Under the pieces are notes generated by a model. The model was not told the origin of the DNA, did not search any database, and saw only the letters and a program-made list of their open reading frames with translations. From assembly GCA_004431415.1 (NCBI GenBank), contig QPMI01000470.1:1-64000 (forward strand): a stretch of DNA of 64,000 nt, given 5' to 3'. This DNA is from Cyanophora paradoxa. Taxonomy: Eukaryota > Glaucocystophyceae > Cyanophorales > Cyanophoraceae. This document shows, one piece after another, positions 21,501-31,142 of the stretch. The first letter of the stretch is position 1. Every line of letters starts with the position of its first letter. The position numbers were made by a program, and so were the translations under genes.

Positions 21501-22130
21501 CGTCTTCACGGAGTTCCAGTCGCCGAGAAGGATGAGGTGCGCGGACGAGCGCGACCGGAAGTCCGCGTAGATGCGCTCGATGCATTCGATGAGCGCCGCC
21601 TGATCGGTCTTGTGCTCAGGCTTCCGTTGGGTGGCCGGCATGTAGACGCTCACTACGAAGAGCTGGCGGTTTCCCTTGAAGCGCATTTCACAGCCGGCAA
21701 GCCGGCCCGGGTAGCTATAGTGACGCGCAATGTGCCGCGCCCAGGGCGCCGCCACCCATAGCGCCGCTCCGTTTCCTTTCGGTTTTGTTTTCTTAATTGA
21801 GTGGATTAGGCGGCCTCGCGTGATCGAGCTCGTGGGGGCTTGCCGGGTTCCGCTGCCGGGTGAAGAGCGCCGAGTGCAGTTCAGCGCGCGTGACTGAGAG
21901 CTCTTGGAGAGCCATCACGTCGACCCCCACTTCACGGCGAAGTCTTCGGCCTGCTGGAGCCGGCCCTCGGACGTGCCCGCACGTTAAATGTTACCACCCT
22001 TAGGTGCCCCGCGGGCTTGTTGCGCATAAGCGAGGGTGACGGGCCCACAAGCGGGCTGTCTCGGGCGTAGTGGGCAGGTGGGAAGATATCACGTAGTGTT
22101 ATTGGTGGTTCCGCTGTTGTCACACTCATG
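15582..22130 (-). pseudogene. LINE ORF2: endonuclease, reverse transcriptase, RNase H (frameshifted)
   Basis: N-terminal AP-type endonuclease: LRVVTFNV (about 21985), LILLGDWNSV (21508-21537) and the catalytic SDHFPV (21120-21137). Reverse transcriptase: LLLQDIRRAYDSVSW (19627-19670), GLPQGGIESPLHW (19455-19493) and the catalytic SAYADDTQW (Tyr-Ala-Asp-Asp codons 19301-19312). RNase H: YAWTDGSLKEG (17260-17290), INKAELQ, VHVDNMNAI (17041-17065) and SHNDVADAGAN (16824-16856). C-terminal Cys/His cluster CKEVCAACDGPIRLHNLL (about 15700-15760) with the stop at 15582-15584. In the cell it would nick DNA and copy its own RNA at the nick. Domain order and all catalytic motifs survive. The frame changes at least ten times, so no single protein can be made from this copy as written. 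Confidence 0.88.
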
Positions 22131-23135
22131 GCGGGATAGCCAGGGGTGGAGATCTACCGATAGCAAGTGTGTGCGGGGGCATGTCGGGCGTCCTGCCTCC
22201 TTTCTGGAGCCGGCGTGGGGACGGGTGGCGGCCTGCGTGTCTTTCAGGGGCGCCGTCGACGCCTCCGCGGCGTCTGGGGCGCAGGGCGCGCAGCTTACTG
22301 CCCAGCGTTGCGCAGTCACGGGTCTCTTCCAGCCGGTACTGGTGTGTCTGCGACGGTGCGAGGCAGTGAGGGTGCGGGCGGCAAGGGCACGGGATGAGGG
22401 GCTGTTCCCTGGCGGTGCACCTCCGCACCGGGCGTCCAGGTGGCCCACGAGGCCCGACCATTGAATGCCAATGCGTCCGCGGCGGCGCGGCCCGCCTTTC
22501 GTCCAAGGAGCGAGGTCCGAGCTTTGATCCAGAGCTCGTGGCCGCGGCAGTTTGAGCTGACCGCTTCTATGGTTTCGAAAGTACCCGCAGCACTAGCAAC
22601 CCGTGACTAGGGTGGAAGAGTGCGTGGTGTAGGCCGAGGACGCTTTGCAAGACGCGGATGGCCGGGTCGTCGACGGCTACTTCGTATGTAACGTCATTGT
22701 ATTCGCCGGTCGCCATGAGTTGCGCGAGGGTCGGGCGGGGCGCCGGCTCCGGCGTCGCCATGGCGGGGTGGATTCTGGTGGGGTACGTGTGGTCCATTCT
22801 CCGGGACTCGTGTACATGTGTATATGCATGGTCCGGATCTAGTCATAAGGATTGTTAATTGCGCGGCAGCCGACCCGGCAACGCCTCCGGAGTCCGGACT
22901 CCGGATCCGGGCTAGCCCGGCCCGGTCAGCCAAGCTAGCGCTGGGCTCACGCGTGCGCGGCGCCGGCGTCGGCTTGCGAGTGCGGGTGGCGCAGGCACAG
23001 CCGCCACCGTCTTCGCGCGCCGACTCTCTGATACCAGTACTCGGCGGGGCGTAGTTCTGCCACCTCCGTTCACGTACTACTGCAACACATGCGCACAGCT
23101 GCAGTCGAACTAGCTGACGAAAGAGAAGCTCTAGT
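22131..23135 (-). other. LINE segment between ORF1 and ORF2
   Basis: Within the LINE. It holds a short open frame 22567-22797 (TLAQLMATGEYNDVTYEVAV) without recognised domain. A GLVGHLDARC motif near 22440 resembles the His-Cys half of a CCHC knuckle, but the first two Cys are not visible. Otherwise nothing recognised. Confidence 0.4.
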
Positions 23136-23709
23136 CTAGGCGTTTCGCGGGCGCTTAGACGGGCCCGTCGACTGCGGGCGCCCGGCCTGGGGTGGGCCCG
23201 TCTGCGCCCCGCCCCGGTTCGCCCCACCGCCGCCCAGACTGGCGCCGCGCCCCGCTCCCGGCCGGCTCCGCGGCCCAGCCCGCGGCTCGTCCCGCGGCTC
23301 GCGCCGCGCCCCTGGCGGCCGCCTCCATGTAGGTGTTGGGCCGAGCGCCGGAGCCTCCCCCATCGCGGCGAGAACCTCCTGAGAGGTCGCCGCCGCCTCG
23401 GCCGCCTGCTCCCGCTGCGCCTCCGCTCGGCGCTGCCTCTCCTCCAGGCGCTGCTTGGTGGCGCCGGACTGGGCCTGCCGGCGCTGCTCTTCGCGCTGGC
23501 GGCGGTCGGCTTCGCGGGCATCCGCGATGGCCTTGCGGCGTTCGTCGTGGCGGGGCTTGCACTTGCGGTCGCCGTCCCGCTCCGGCGGCGAATGGGACAC
23601 GTCATCCAGCGCCCGCCCTTCCTTGAGAAGGCCAGCGAGCGTGTCCAGGGCCTCCGGGGCCGCGCAGTCAGGGCACATGTAGCGCTGCAGACCCTTAGGC
23701 GCGCCAGGG
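23136..23709 (-). CDS. LINE ORF1-like protein, 5' truncated
   Basis: Open frame from the LINE 5' junction to a stop at 23136. It starts with a zinc-ribbon-like CPDC, has a long charged coiled-coil segment (READRRQREEQRRQAQSG) and a Gly/Arg-rich tail. These are usual properties of LINE ORF1 RNA-binding chaperones, but no specific family is recognised. The frame stays open right up to the junction with the ankyrin gene at 23710 (PGAPKGLQRYMCPDC), so the true N-terminus was lost when the element inserted. Confidence 0.5.
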
Positions 23710-25393
23710 ATCGGACGGGTTCAGGTACCCCGGAAGAAGGAAGGGATGGCGAGGCAGGGTACGTCGAATCGACCCTCGAAATGCCGCTTGAGGGCCCGAA
23801 GCGACGCCGCGTCCATCTCGTGCTGCCGGAAAGCGGGCCCGGCTTGAATCGAAACCGAAAGTGAAGCAGGCCTGGGTACTCACGAGCTCATCATCGACGA
23901 TAAGAACGCCTGGCCGGACGGCGTACCCCCCGTCCCGCTCTGGCATCTCACGATCGCGCCTCCTCGCGCTCGCGCCCGAAACCTGCCGGCACGTAAGAGG
24001 GGGTAGGGGAAAGAAGGCGGGGGGTACGGGGCGCGACGTAGAGCTCTCGGAGGGCGGGTAGGCGGGCGACGAGGCGTTGGAGCTCGTCGGGCATCAGAGC
24101 CCGCGCCAGAGGCAACTCGATGTCCAAGCTCTCCAGGCGGGGGAAGCTGCGCGCCAGGGGTACCGGTCGGACGGAGGGGGGGGGGACGGGGGGTGGAATG
24201 GGGTAGAAGGCGCACGTGATGTGCTCAAGGATCAGGGAAAAAGGCATTCGATGTCGATTACGGTGTTCCTCGTTGCGCAAAATGATCTTGCCGAGCTCGG
24301 GATAGGCTATCGAGAGACGCTGGAAGCCAGCGTACGACAGATCCACGCGTGTACCCCTGCCAGCGACATTAAACGAGCCTCGTACGCAAGGGAGGGGGGT
24401 CATCACCTGAGGAAGAGGCGCTCGAGGGTACCCGAGCAGGACTGCAGGAGGCGCAGCAGGGTGAAGAGCTCGAGAGATACGTCAAGGTAGGAGAGGTCGA
24501 GGTGGCGGAGGCGGGGGAGGGAGAAGCCGGGGGGTAGGCACTCGAGGGCGCCCATGGCGGCGTCGCGCCGCCTTTGGCACCAGTTGCCGGCGAGGGATAG
24601 GTGGGTCAGGTTCGGGCAGGAACAGAGGACGTTCGATAGGGCGCGGCTGGCCGCGGTCTGGGGCCGCGGAGGCGGCGCGTCGGGATCAGTTCCCCAGGCA
24701 TGGGACTGCGGTCCGGGGTCGCCGGAATCCGCTGAAGCCACCGCCGAAGTCACGACATCGAAGTCGACGTTCTTGAGCCACAGCCGCTGGATGCGGTCGC
24801 CGAAGCGCGCGCTCAGCCGCGCGACGTCCAGGATCGTGTCGCCGCGCCCCGCATCCTGCGGGCGTGTGTGTAAGCGAGCGCATGCAACGCTTTCCATCGC
24901 TGCGATTAGTGTCGCTGCTTTAGCTAGCCTGCCCGCGGCCGCGCACGACGATGCGAACGCTCGCCCAGCGGCCCGCGGCCCGGCCCGGCGCGCGGCCGGC
25001 CGGCCGCCCGCACGCGCTGGCTCACGATCAACGCACCCGGTCCTGACGAACAAACACGGGCTCTTCGAAGAGCGTCGAGGACTCGCCGTACGCCAGCTCC
25101 TGGAAGCGGCGCCGAGCGGACGCGAGGCCCCTCAAAACGTCTAGCGTGCCGTTGACTTCAGCCGCCGTTTTCATAAGCAGCATCATGAGATCGTCTGGGG
25201 GCGTCGCGGGCGTCAGTCGACGCCGATGACCAGGCGAACGCAATTGCAAGCTTAAGGCGATAGGGACCAACAGATCTAGCGTGCACGCCACGCACCAGAC
25301 AGGCTCAGGATAGGAGCCGCGCTCTGCCCCTCCGCCATCGCCATCGCTGCTCAGCGGCTCGCCCGGCGGCCGGCCTTGAGCAAGCTTGCTCAA
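23710..25393 (-). pseudogene. LRR-ankyrin gene C: N-terminal half (3' truncated at LINE)
   Basis: Minus-strand exons match the 5' half of gene B. The first exon contains LDVLRGLASARRRFQELAYG and STLFEEPVF. Leucine-rich repeats follow: CPNLTHLSLAGNW, LPRLRHLDLSYLDVSLE, FPRLESLDIELPLA and LPALRELYVAPRTP. Exon ends such as LERLFLR are followed by GTGA donors, and GTACCCC-type introns occur. The start near 25393 (MSKLAQGRP) is tentative. Homology to gene B stops at 23710, 20 bases into the intron after the 78-bp exon, where the LINE begins. Together with 12952-14549 it forms one gene split by the LINE. LRRs bind proteins; no catalytic domain is seen. Confidence 0.7.
23736..23813 (-). repeat. 78-bp exon segment duplicated at both ends of the LINE (right copy)
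   Basis: Partner of 14472-14549, with three differences. This copy is almost identical to the single copy in gene B. Confidence 0.65.
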
Positions 25394-25893
25394 GTTCTGG
25401 CCGTACCCCCCCTGCAGCGCTGGCTGTCAGAGCGGCTGTCTGTGCGGCGGCCCGACGGCGCTATCCGGCTGACATTGCCTTAACCTTCGCCAGCTGCAGC
25501 CGCCAGCTGCAGCCGCCAGCTGCAGGCGCCGGCGCCATCGCTGAAATTAAACGCGGCGAGCTTGAGCTCGAGCTCGTGCGCTCGAGCATTTGACTTCTGC
25601 TGGGCTTCTGCTGACATTTGAGCTCAATTTCTTCCTGTGCATTACGCATACATTAAATCTAAGATAAGCGTCGGCACGCGGCGGATGGCTCAAGCTCTGG
25701 CTGTACCCCCCCCCGCAGCGCTGAACTTGCGGCTGAAGGCTGGGCTTCACGCAACCTCGGATCCGTGGTCCTCGCGTGCGCGATTGCGATGGCGGATGCG
25801 ATGGCGAGCGCCGCTCCCATTCTGGCCCTGTCGGGTGCGCGGCCTAGGCCTCGCCTTGCGTTCGCCTGCCTCATCAAGATCACTGAGACCGCG
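25394..25893. other. Head-to-head intergenic region of the inverted ankyrin gene pair
   Basis: Lies between the 5' ends of genes C and B. Contains two direct copies of a TGGCYGTACCCCCCC...GCAGCGCTG stretch (25399 and 25697), a CAGCTGCAGCCGC tandem near 25493-25525 and a GAGCTC-rich patch near 25557-25585. Any shared promoter would be here, but no element can be named. Confidence 0.5.
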
Positions 25894-28690
25894 ATGCTCT
25901 CAGACGATCTGATTATGCTGCTGATGAAAACCGAGGCGAAAGTCAGCGGCACGCTTGACGTTTTGAGGGGTTTCGCCTCGGCTCGTCGCCGCTTCCAAGA
26001 GCTCGCGTACGGGGAGTCCTCGACGCTCTTTGAAGAGCCCGTGTTTAATCCCGACCGACCAGGAGCTCACCCGGTGAGTCGATCGTCCTGAGCGAGCGCG
26101 CGCGCAGTACGCGTGCGAATGCGCATGCGCCGGCTGTAGCGATCGCAGCCTATGATTCCGCGTTGTGCGCGCTTCGAATTCGCCCACGTTCACAATGCTT
26201 TTTCCATTTTGTGCCATTGCCTGCAGCACTCGCTTACACGCATGCCGGCAGGACGCGGTGCGCGGCGACACGATCCTGGACGTCGCGCGGCTGAGCGCGC
26301 GCTTCGGCGACCGCATCCAGCGGCTCTCGCTCGGGAACGTCTCGTTCGACTTCAAAGTATTGTATTCGAATTCGGAGAGCGCCGCTGCGAATGCAGCCGC
26401 CGACCGCGCCCTTTGGAACGTCCTCCGTCACTGCCCGAACCTGACGCACCTCTCCCTTGCCGGCGACAAGTGCAGAAATTGTACCGATGTCCTTATCGCA
26501 ATGCAAGACCTTCCCCCCGGCTTCTCCCTCCCCCGCCTCCGCCATCTTGACCTCTCCGGCCTCGCCGTACCCCTCGAGCACTCCACCCTGCTTTCCCCCC
26601 TGCTGCGCCTCCTGCGGGCTTGCTCGGGTACCCTCGAGCGCCTCTTCCTCAGGTGAAGACCCTCCCTTACGTACGAGGCTCGTTTAACGTCGCGGGCAGG
26701 GGTACACGCATGGATGTGGCGTTCTTTAAGCACATCAAGCGCGCTTCCTACTGGTACCCCATTCCACACCCCCCCCCCCCCCCCCCCGCCCCCCATGTGA
26801 CCGGTACCGCTGCCGCGCAGCTTTCCCCGCCTGGAGAGCTTGGACCTGCCTGACGATCGGGATCCCCCGGAATGGCAATGGGCGCCGGACGAGCTGCGGG
26901 CCATCCTCGCCCGCCTCCCCGCCCTCCGAGAGCTCTTCGTCGCGCCCCGTACCCCCGGCCTTCTTTCCTCTACCCCTTCTTATGCGCCGGCAGGTTTCGG
27001 GCGCGAGCGCCGCGTGGCACGAGATGCCAGAGCGGGACCGGGGGTACGCCGTCCGGCCAAGCATTCTAGTCGTCGATCAGGAGCTGGTGAGTACCCGGAC
27101 CTGCTTGAATTTCGGTTTCGAACAAGCCAGGCCCACTTTACGGCAGCACGAGATGGACTCGGCGTCGCTTCGGGCCCTCAAGCGGCATTTCGAGGGTCGA
27201 TTCGACGTACCCTGCCTCGCCATCCCTTCCTTCTTCCGGGGTACCTGAACCCGTCCGATCGCCCCTTCCGCGCGGCGCGACGGCACTCGCAGCATTGCGC
27301 GAGAATGCATTCGAGGGCGCGCGGCGCATCGTCTCCGAGCTCGGCGTCTCGCCCCTCGCCGCCCGACTCGGAGATGTGTACGCGGAGGGACCCTGGGCGA
27401 GCCCTTCCCCCTTCCCTTTTTCTTCCTCTTTTTCTCCTCCTCACCTGCGCCCCCCGCAGGTCCCCCTACTTTCAGGCATCGCGCTACGGAAGGCGGGGCG
27501 ACGAGCTCGAGGGCGCGACGGCGCTGCACGTCCTCGCGTGTGTCGACCCTCGCTTCGCCGACGCCGCCCGCCAGGCAATCGCGACCCGCCTCTCCTCCTG
27601 CCTCTTTTCTGACTTGGGTTGTATCGCAGCTGATCGCGGACTGGGGCCTGGCTCCCCTCGCGATCGAGGCGCTGCCGCGTCCGCAGCGCCCGGGCTGCAG
27701 CCGCGGCGCCGGCCGAACGCCCCTCCACCTCGCGGTCGAGCGCTCGCCTTCTTTCGTCCAAGACCTGCTCGAGATCGGCGCCGACCCGCTCCGCCCGGTG
27801 CTTTTAGCTCTCTCGTTGCTCCGGAGCTCGCCCGCCAACGTTCAGCGGTGCGCAGGACGCAAAGGGATCCAACGCACTGCACTTCGCCTGCGGGCGGAAC
27901 TTTTTGGACGGCGCGCGGGCGCTGCTGGAGGCGGCGGCCCGCACGGGGGTCGACGAAGCCAAGCTTACCACCGCAAAGGACCGCGCGGGCCGTACCCCCC
28001 TCCAGCTCCTCTCCGGCGAAGCGGCGGCGACCGCTGCGGCGGCGGAGGCGCAGGCGGCGAAGGCGATGGAGGAGGATGAGAAGCAGAGAAAGGCTGACAG
28101 GGCCGACTCGAGCCTCAGCGAGGGACAGAGGCGCGAGAGGGAAGCGAGGAGGCAGGAGCGGAGGCAGGCGCTCCAGCAGCCCCGCATCGATTGCGCCCTC
28201 ATCGCCGTCCATGCCGTCGGTGAGGGGCTGCATTTAGCAGACCTTGCGCCTGTACCCCGCTTCCGCGAACCACGCCGCAGAGTTCCTGGGCCTCGACGGG
28301 GACCAGCTGAAGGACATGGGGGTACGCCGCGCCTTCCTGGAGGAGCCCGTCTGGGGCGGGACGGGTACGGAATTCCTCCTGCACTTCGCGGCCCGCAAGT
28401 GTACCCCCGAGGCGGTCCGGGCCCTCCTCGACGCGGGCGCCGACCCCTGGCTCGAGGTCTGTACCCCCACGCAGTTTTTGTCCATGGCCACTCATCTAGA
28501 TCTCATCCCCTTCCCGCAGAACCGGGACGGCTCCACTGTGGTCCAGTTCGCCGTGCACGAGCGGAACGTTCCGCTGAAGGAGGCGATCCGCTGCTTCGCC
28601 GAAGAGAGCGGCATCCCCTTCCACCAGCTCGCGGCTCCAGGCCCGGGCCCCCGCGGCCGGCCGGGCAAGCGGGCCAGAACGTCAGGCTAG
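25894..28690 (+). CDS. LRR-ankyrin protein (gene B, uninterrupted copy)
   Basis: Multi-exon gene on the plus strand. The likely start is ATG 25894 (MLSDDLIMLLMK). Then come leucine-rich repeats (about 26250-26660: CPNLTHLSLAGDKC, LPRLRHLDLSGLAV; 26830-26960: LPALRELFVAPRTP), the exon LRALKRHFEGRFDVP (27153-27240), and ankyrin-type units: GATALHVLACVDPRFADAA, GRTPLHLAVERSPSFVQ, GRTPLQLLSGEAA, FLLHFAARKCTPEAVRALL and GSTVVQFAVHERNVPLKE. A charged coiled-coil (QRREREARRQERRQALQQ) lies between the units. The stop is at 28688-28690. The last intron is 28459-28519, GTCTGTACCCCC...CCGCAG. Compared with gene C it lacks one LRR (the segment after GTRMD). It is probably a cytoplasmic protein-interaction scaffold of unknown partner. 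Some frame jumps cannot all be resolved into introns by eye. Confidence 0.7.
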
Positions 28691-28706
28691 GCGCCGGCCC
28701 TTCCTC

Positions 28707-28710
28707 CTAC
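28707..28710 (-). other. Empty insertion site of the LTR element
   Basis: The uninterrupted sequence CCTTCCTCCTACCCTCCTCA spans the position that, in the inverted paralogue, is split by the LTR element with GTAG on both sides. CTAC here (GTAG on the other strand) occurs once. Confidence 0.9.
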
Positions 28711-29016
28711 CCTCCTCATTCCGTGACCGATATGAACCGTGACCGTTATCATCAGTGTCGTGTCAGATCTTGAAATCGAAATCAAACCAAATTGTACTTG
28801 CTCGCCCTAGGTTTACCGAAGGACCAGATGTGATCGCCTATAATCCTAAGCTAAACTGGAAATGATTTAGTCAACGGTCGAGGCGGAGAACAAAGAAAGG
28901 GCGCAGCGGAGAGGGCGGCGAGCTCGAGGGGCGCCGGGGCTTCGTTTAAATAAATATTCAGAAGGCGCAACGTCGACGTCGACGTCGAATTAATGACGTT
29001 GCAATTGACTAGTACT
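28711..29016 (+). repeat. Shared 3' module (copy after gene B)
   Basis: Reverse complement of 3708-4017. It begins 20 bp after the gene B stop, so it is probably the 3' untranslated and downstream region of the ancestral gene. Confidence 0.8.
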
Positions 29017-29078
29017 CGGTCATGGGCATGATCGCGCATAACGTTAACTCGCGCTCCGCGCTCCGCGAGCTCGCGATC

Positions 29079-29106
29079 GAGCTCGAGCTCGAGCTCGAGC
29101 TCGAGG
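29079..29106 (+). repeat. GAGCTC microsatellite
   Basis: About four perfect GAGCTC units, self-complementary. Confidence 0.8.
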
Positions 29107-29660
29107 CTCAGCAATATTATTAATTGACTAAAAACTATATTTGTACCCCGGGGTACCCCGGGCCCCTCGCGAGATTTTCAAATTCCCGCAAAATCGGTGC
29201 GCATGCGCGCGAAAATCGCAAAGGAATCGCGCTTCACCCCGGCCCGCTTCGGCAACAGGTCTTGGCGGCCCGTTTGCAGCCTGATTCGAGTCCGGAGTCG
29301 CGAACGCTGCAAACGGTGCGCGAAGATCGCACGCCTCACGTCGTGCGCGAAGATCGCACGCCTCACGTCGCGCAATGCGAAATTTCACTTATTGCATCTC
29401 CAGAAGCGTCCGAATCCGCAGCAGCTGCAGGAATCGGCGCAGCTGCAGCGGCGGTCGTTCTCCGCACGCGCATCGACATCCCTGAGTCCACGCCGATTGG
29501 AATCTCGCAATTGCAGCTCGAATTCGGAGCCGCCGCGCCGCTCACTCGGAGTCAGCTGCAGGTGTGCGAAAAAGTTCGCATTTAATTTGATTTCGCGCTT
29601 ATAATATCATGTACATGCACATGCGTGCAGCCCCGTCAGTCCTCGGTCGCGCTCGAATAC
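29107..29660. other. Intergenic with a 27-bp tandem duplication
   Basis: No convincing gene. A 27-bp unit starting GTGCGCGAAGATCGCACGCC is present twice in tandem at 29316-29342 and 29343-29369. A GTACCCCGGGGTACCCCGGG palindrome lies at 29142-29161. Confidence 0.6.
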
Positions 29661-30638
29661 ATGAGCGCGTCGTCCGAATCGCTGTCGGTGCGCTCTATCG
29701 ATCCTTACGTGCACGTGGCTTCCGGCTAACGCAACTTTCGAATTCAAATTCGGCGCACGCAGCTGCTCTCCGAGGTACGCACAGATTTAGATGGGCGCAG
29801 CCGCGGTCCATGCATGCGCAATTGCAAGCGAGGGCATGCACAGGACCTCGATATGGCGCGGGCGCTGCGGGCGCAGAGGGATCCGGTGGACGCGGCGCTC
29901 GACGATCGCGAGGAGCTGCAGCTGCAGGAATTGGAACTAGCCGAGTACATCGAGGAGCAGGAATTCGAAGCCGCGTGCATCGCGCAGCAGGCGGCAGCCT
30001 ATCGTGAGGAACAGCAGCAGCTGCTGGAGTCTTACTCCGCTTATGCGGAATCAGAGGACGCTTACTGGGAGGACGAGCTCCGCTCTAGCATCGCTCACTT
30101 CGAACAGCTGGCAGAAGAGCAGCAGCAGCAGCTCGCGGAGCTGGAACAGCAGCTCGCGGAGCAGCATCAAGAGTTCGAAGAGCAGCGGCGGCAGCTCGAA
30201 GAGCAGCACCTGCAGCAGCTCGCAGAGGAGCACATGCAGCAGCAGCCCCTGCTGGAGGCAGAGCTCGAGGAGCTCCGCTCGCGCCTCGACGTGTGGGAGC
30301 GGTCGGGCACCATCAGATGCGCACGCTTGGTATGCGTTGACGGACTCGTATGCCGTTTAATTTCGCGGTCGGCGCGGGTCTCGATCGCGAGGCGCGCGCG
30401 CGCCACACCCCACCTGACGATGACGTGGGCCCGGTCGGTGCAGACCTGCGGAATCGAGATGAGAGCAGGGGAGTTCCGCTCCGTGAAGAGCTGCGATCAC
30501 GTGTTCTGCCAGGCCTGCCTCAAAGAGGAGGAGGAGTGCCTGTTGTGTCGCAGGGAATTTGCGTCGCCGTCCGCGGCTGCGGCGCCCGGGCCGCTGCTGT
30601 CCGGGATCCGGATCCGGATCCGGCGCGCGCGGCCGTAG
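29661..30638 (+). CDS. Coiled-coil protein with C-terminal degenerate RING finger
   Basis: ATG 29661 opens MSASSESLSVRSIDPY. A 54-bp intron (29709-29762, GTGCAC...CGCAG) removes an in-frame TAA, and a second possible intron is 29775-29843 (GTACGC...CACAG, 69 bp, in frame either way). The protein continues with a long Glu/Gln-rich coiled coil (LAEEQQQQLAELEQQLAEQH), roughly 29850-30300. The C-terminus carries SCDHVFCQACLKEEEECLLC, i.e. C-x-H-x2-C-x2-C-x6-C-x2-C, the second part of a RING finger. Only one Cys (TCGIEM) is visible where the first C-x2-C pair should be; an intron GTATGCG...GTGCAG (about 30330-30440) may bring a second Cys closer. RING proteins act as ubiquitin E3 ligases; here this is inference. 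The stop is at 30636-30638. Confidence 0.6.
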
Positions 30639-30699
30639 ATCCGAATGCATATGCAATGCATGGCCCATATCCGCTTCGGCCAAAGAGACGCCATACAGC

Positions 30700-31095
30700 T
30701 ATAGCTAGGCGCCGGCGCTTTGTTCCCTACCTCCTCCCCTCCCATCCTCGTGAAAGAACCACGGAGCTCATAAACCATGATCGATATCATCAGTTTCGTA
30801 CCAGCTCTTGAAATTGAAATCAAACCTAATCATTGTATTGAAATTGCTTGATTCGACGGTGTGTATCCTTCATGATCATCCCCTATTTAATTCTAGGCCG
30901 GCCGACCGCCGGGCATATAGCTATACGTGGCAAAGTAAAGGCGGAGCCCAGAACGAAGCAAATTAGAGGCGGAGCCCAGAACGAAGCAAATTAGAGGCGG
31001 AGCCCAGAACGAAGCAAATTAAAGGCGGAGCCCAGAACGAAGCAAACTAGAGGCGGAGCGGGCGGCGAGGGGCGTCGGGGCTTGAATTTCAAGAG
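30700..31095 (+). repeat. Shared 3' module, divergent copy with 28-bp tandem expansion
   Basis: Parallels 28690-28990 in order: CTAGGCGCCGGC, a CCTCC-rich patch, ATCATCAGTTTCGT, CTTGAAATTGAAATCAAACC, then GGCGGAG blocks and GGGCGTCGGGGCTT. In this copy the GGCGGAG block is expanded into four exact-length 28-bp units (starts 30939, 30967, 30995, 31023) and a partial fifth at 31051. Confidence 0.65.
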
Positions 31096-31142
31096 GCCGC
31101 GGGCGTGGATTTAAGAACAGCGCGAGGCCAAAGCTCTAGGGG

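Larger units (their letters stand above)
14550..23709 (-). mobile_element. LINE (non-LTR retrotransposon), 5' truncated, about 9.2 kb
   Basis: The minus strand carries ORF1-like sequence (23136-23709), an ORF2 with endonuclease, reverse transcriptase and RNase H domains (about 15582-22130) and a 1-kb 3' region. The 5' junction at 23709/23710 cuts into an open ORF1 frame, and the 3' junction at 14549/14550 meets the other half of the ankyrin gene. The order endonuclease, RT, RNase H, then a C-terminal Cys/His cluster fits I-group LINEs. Numerous frame changes, mostly at G/C runs, mean it is a dead copy or the sequence has length errors. Confidence 0.85.

Noticed and set aside
22036-22464. Plus-strand frames within the LINE
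   Set aside because: Opposite strand to continuous endonuclease, RT and RNase H motifs; no similarity seen.
30939-31056. 28-bp units considered as a CRISPR array
   Set aside because: The units are directly adjacent with no spacers. It is a simple tandem repeat in a eukaryotic 3' region.
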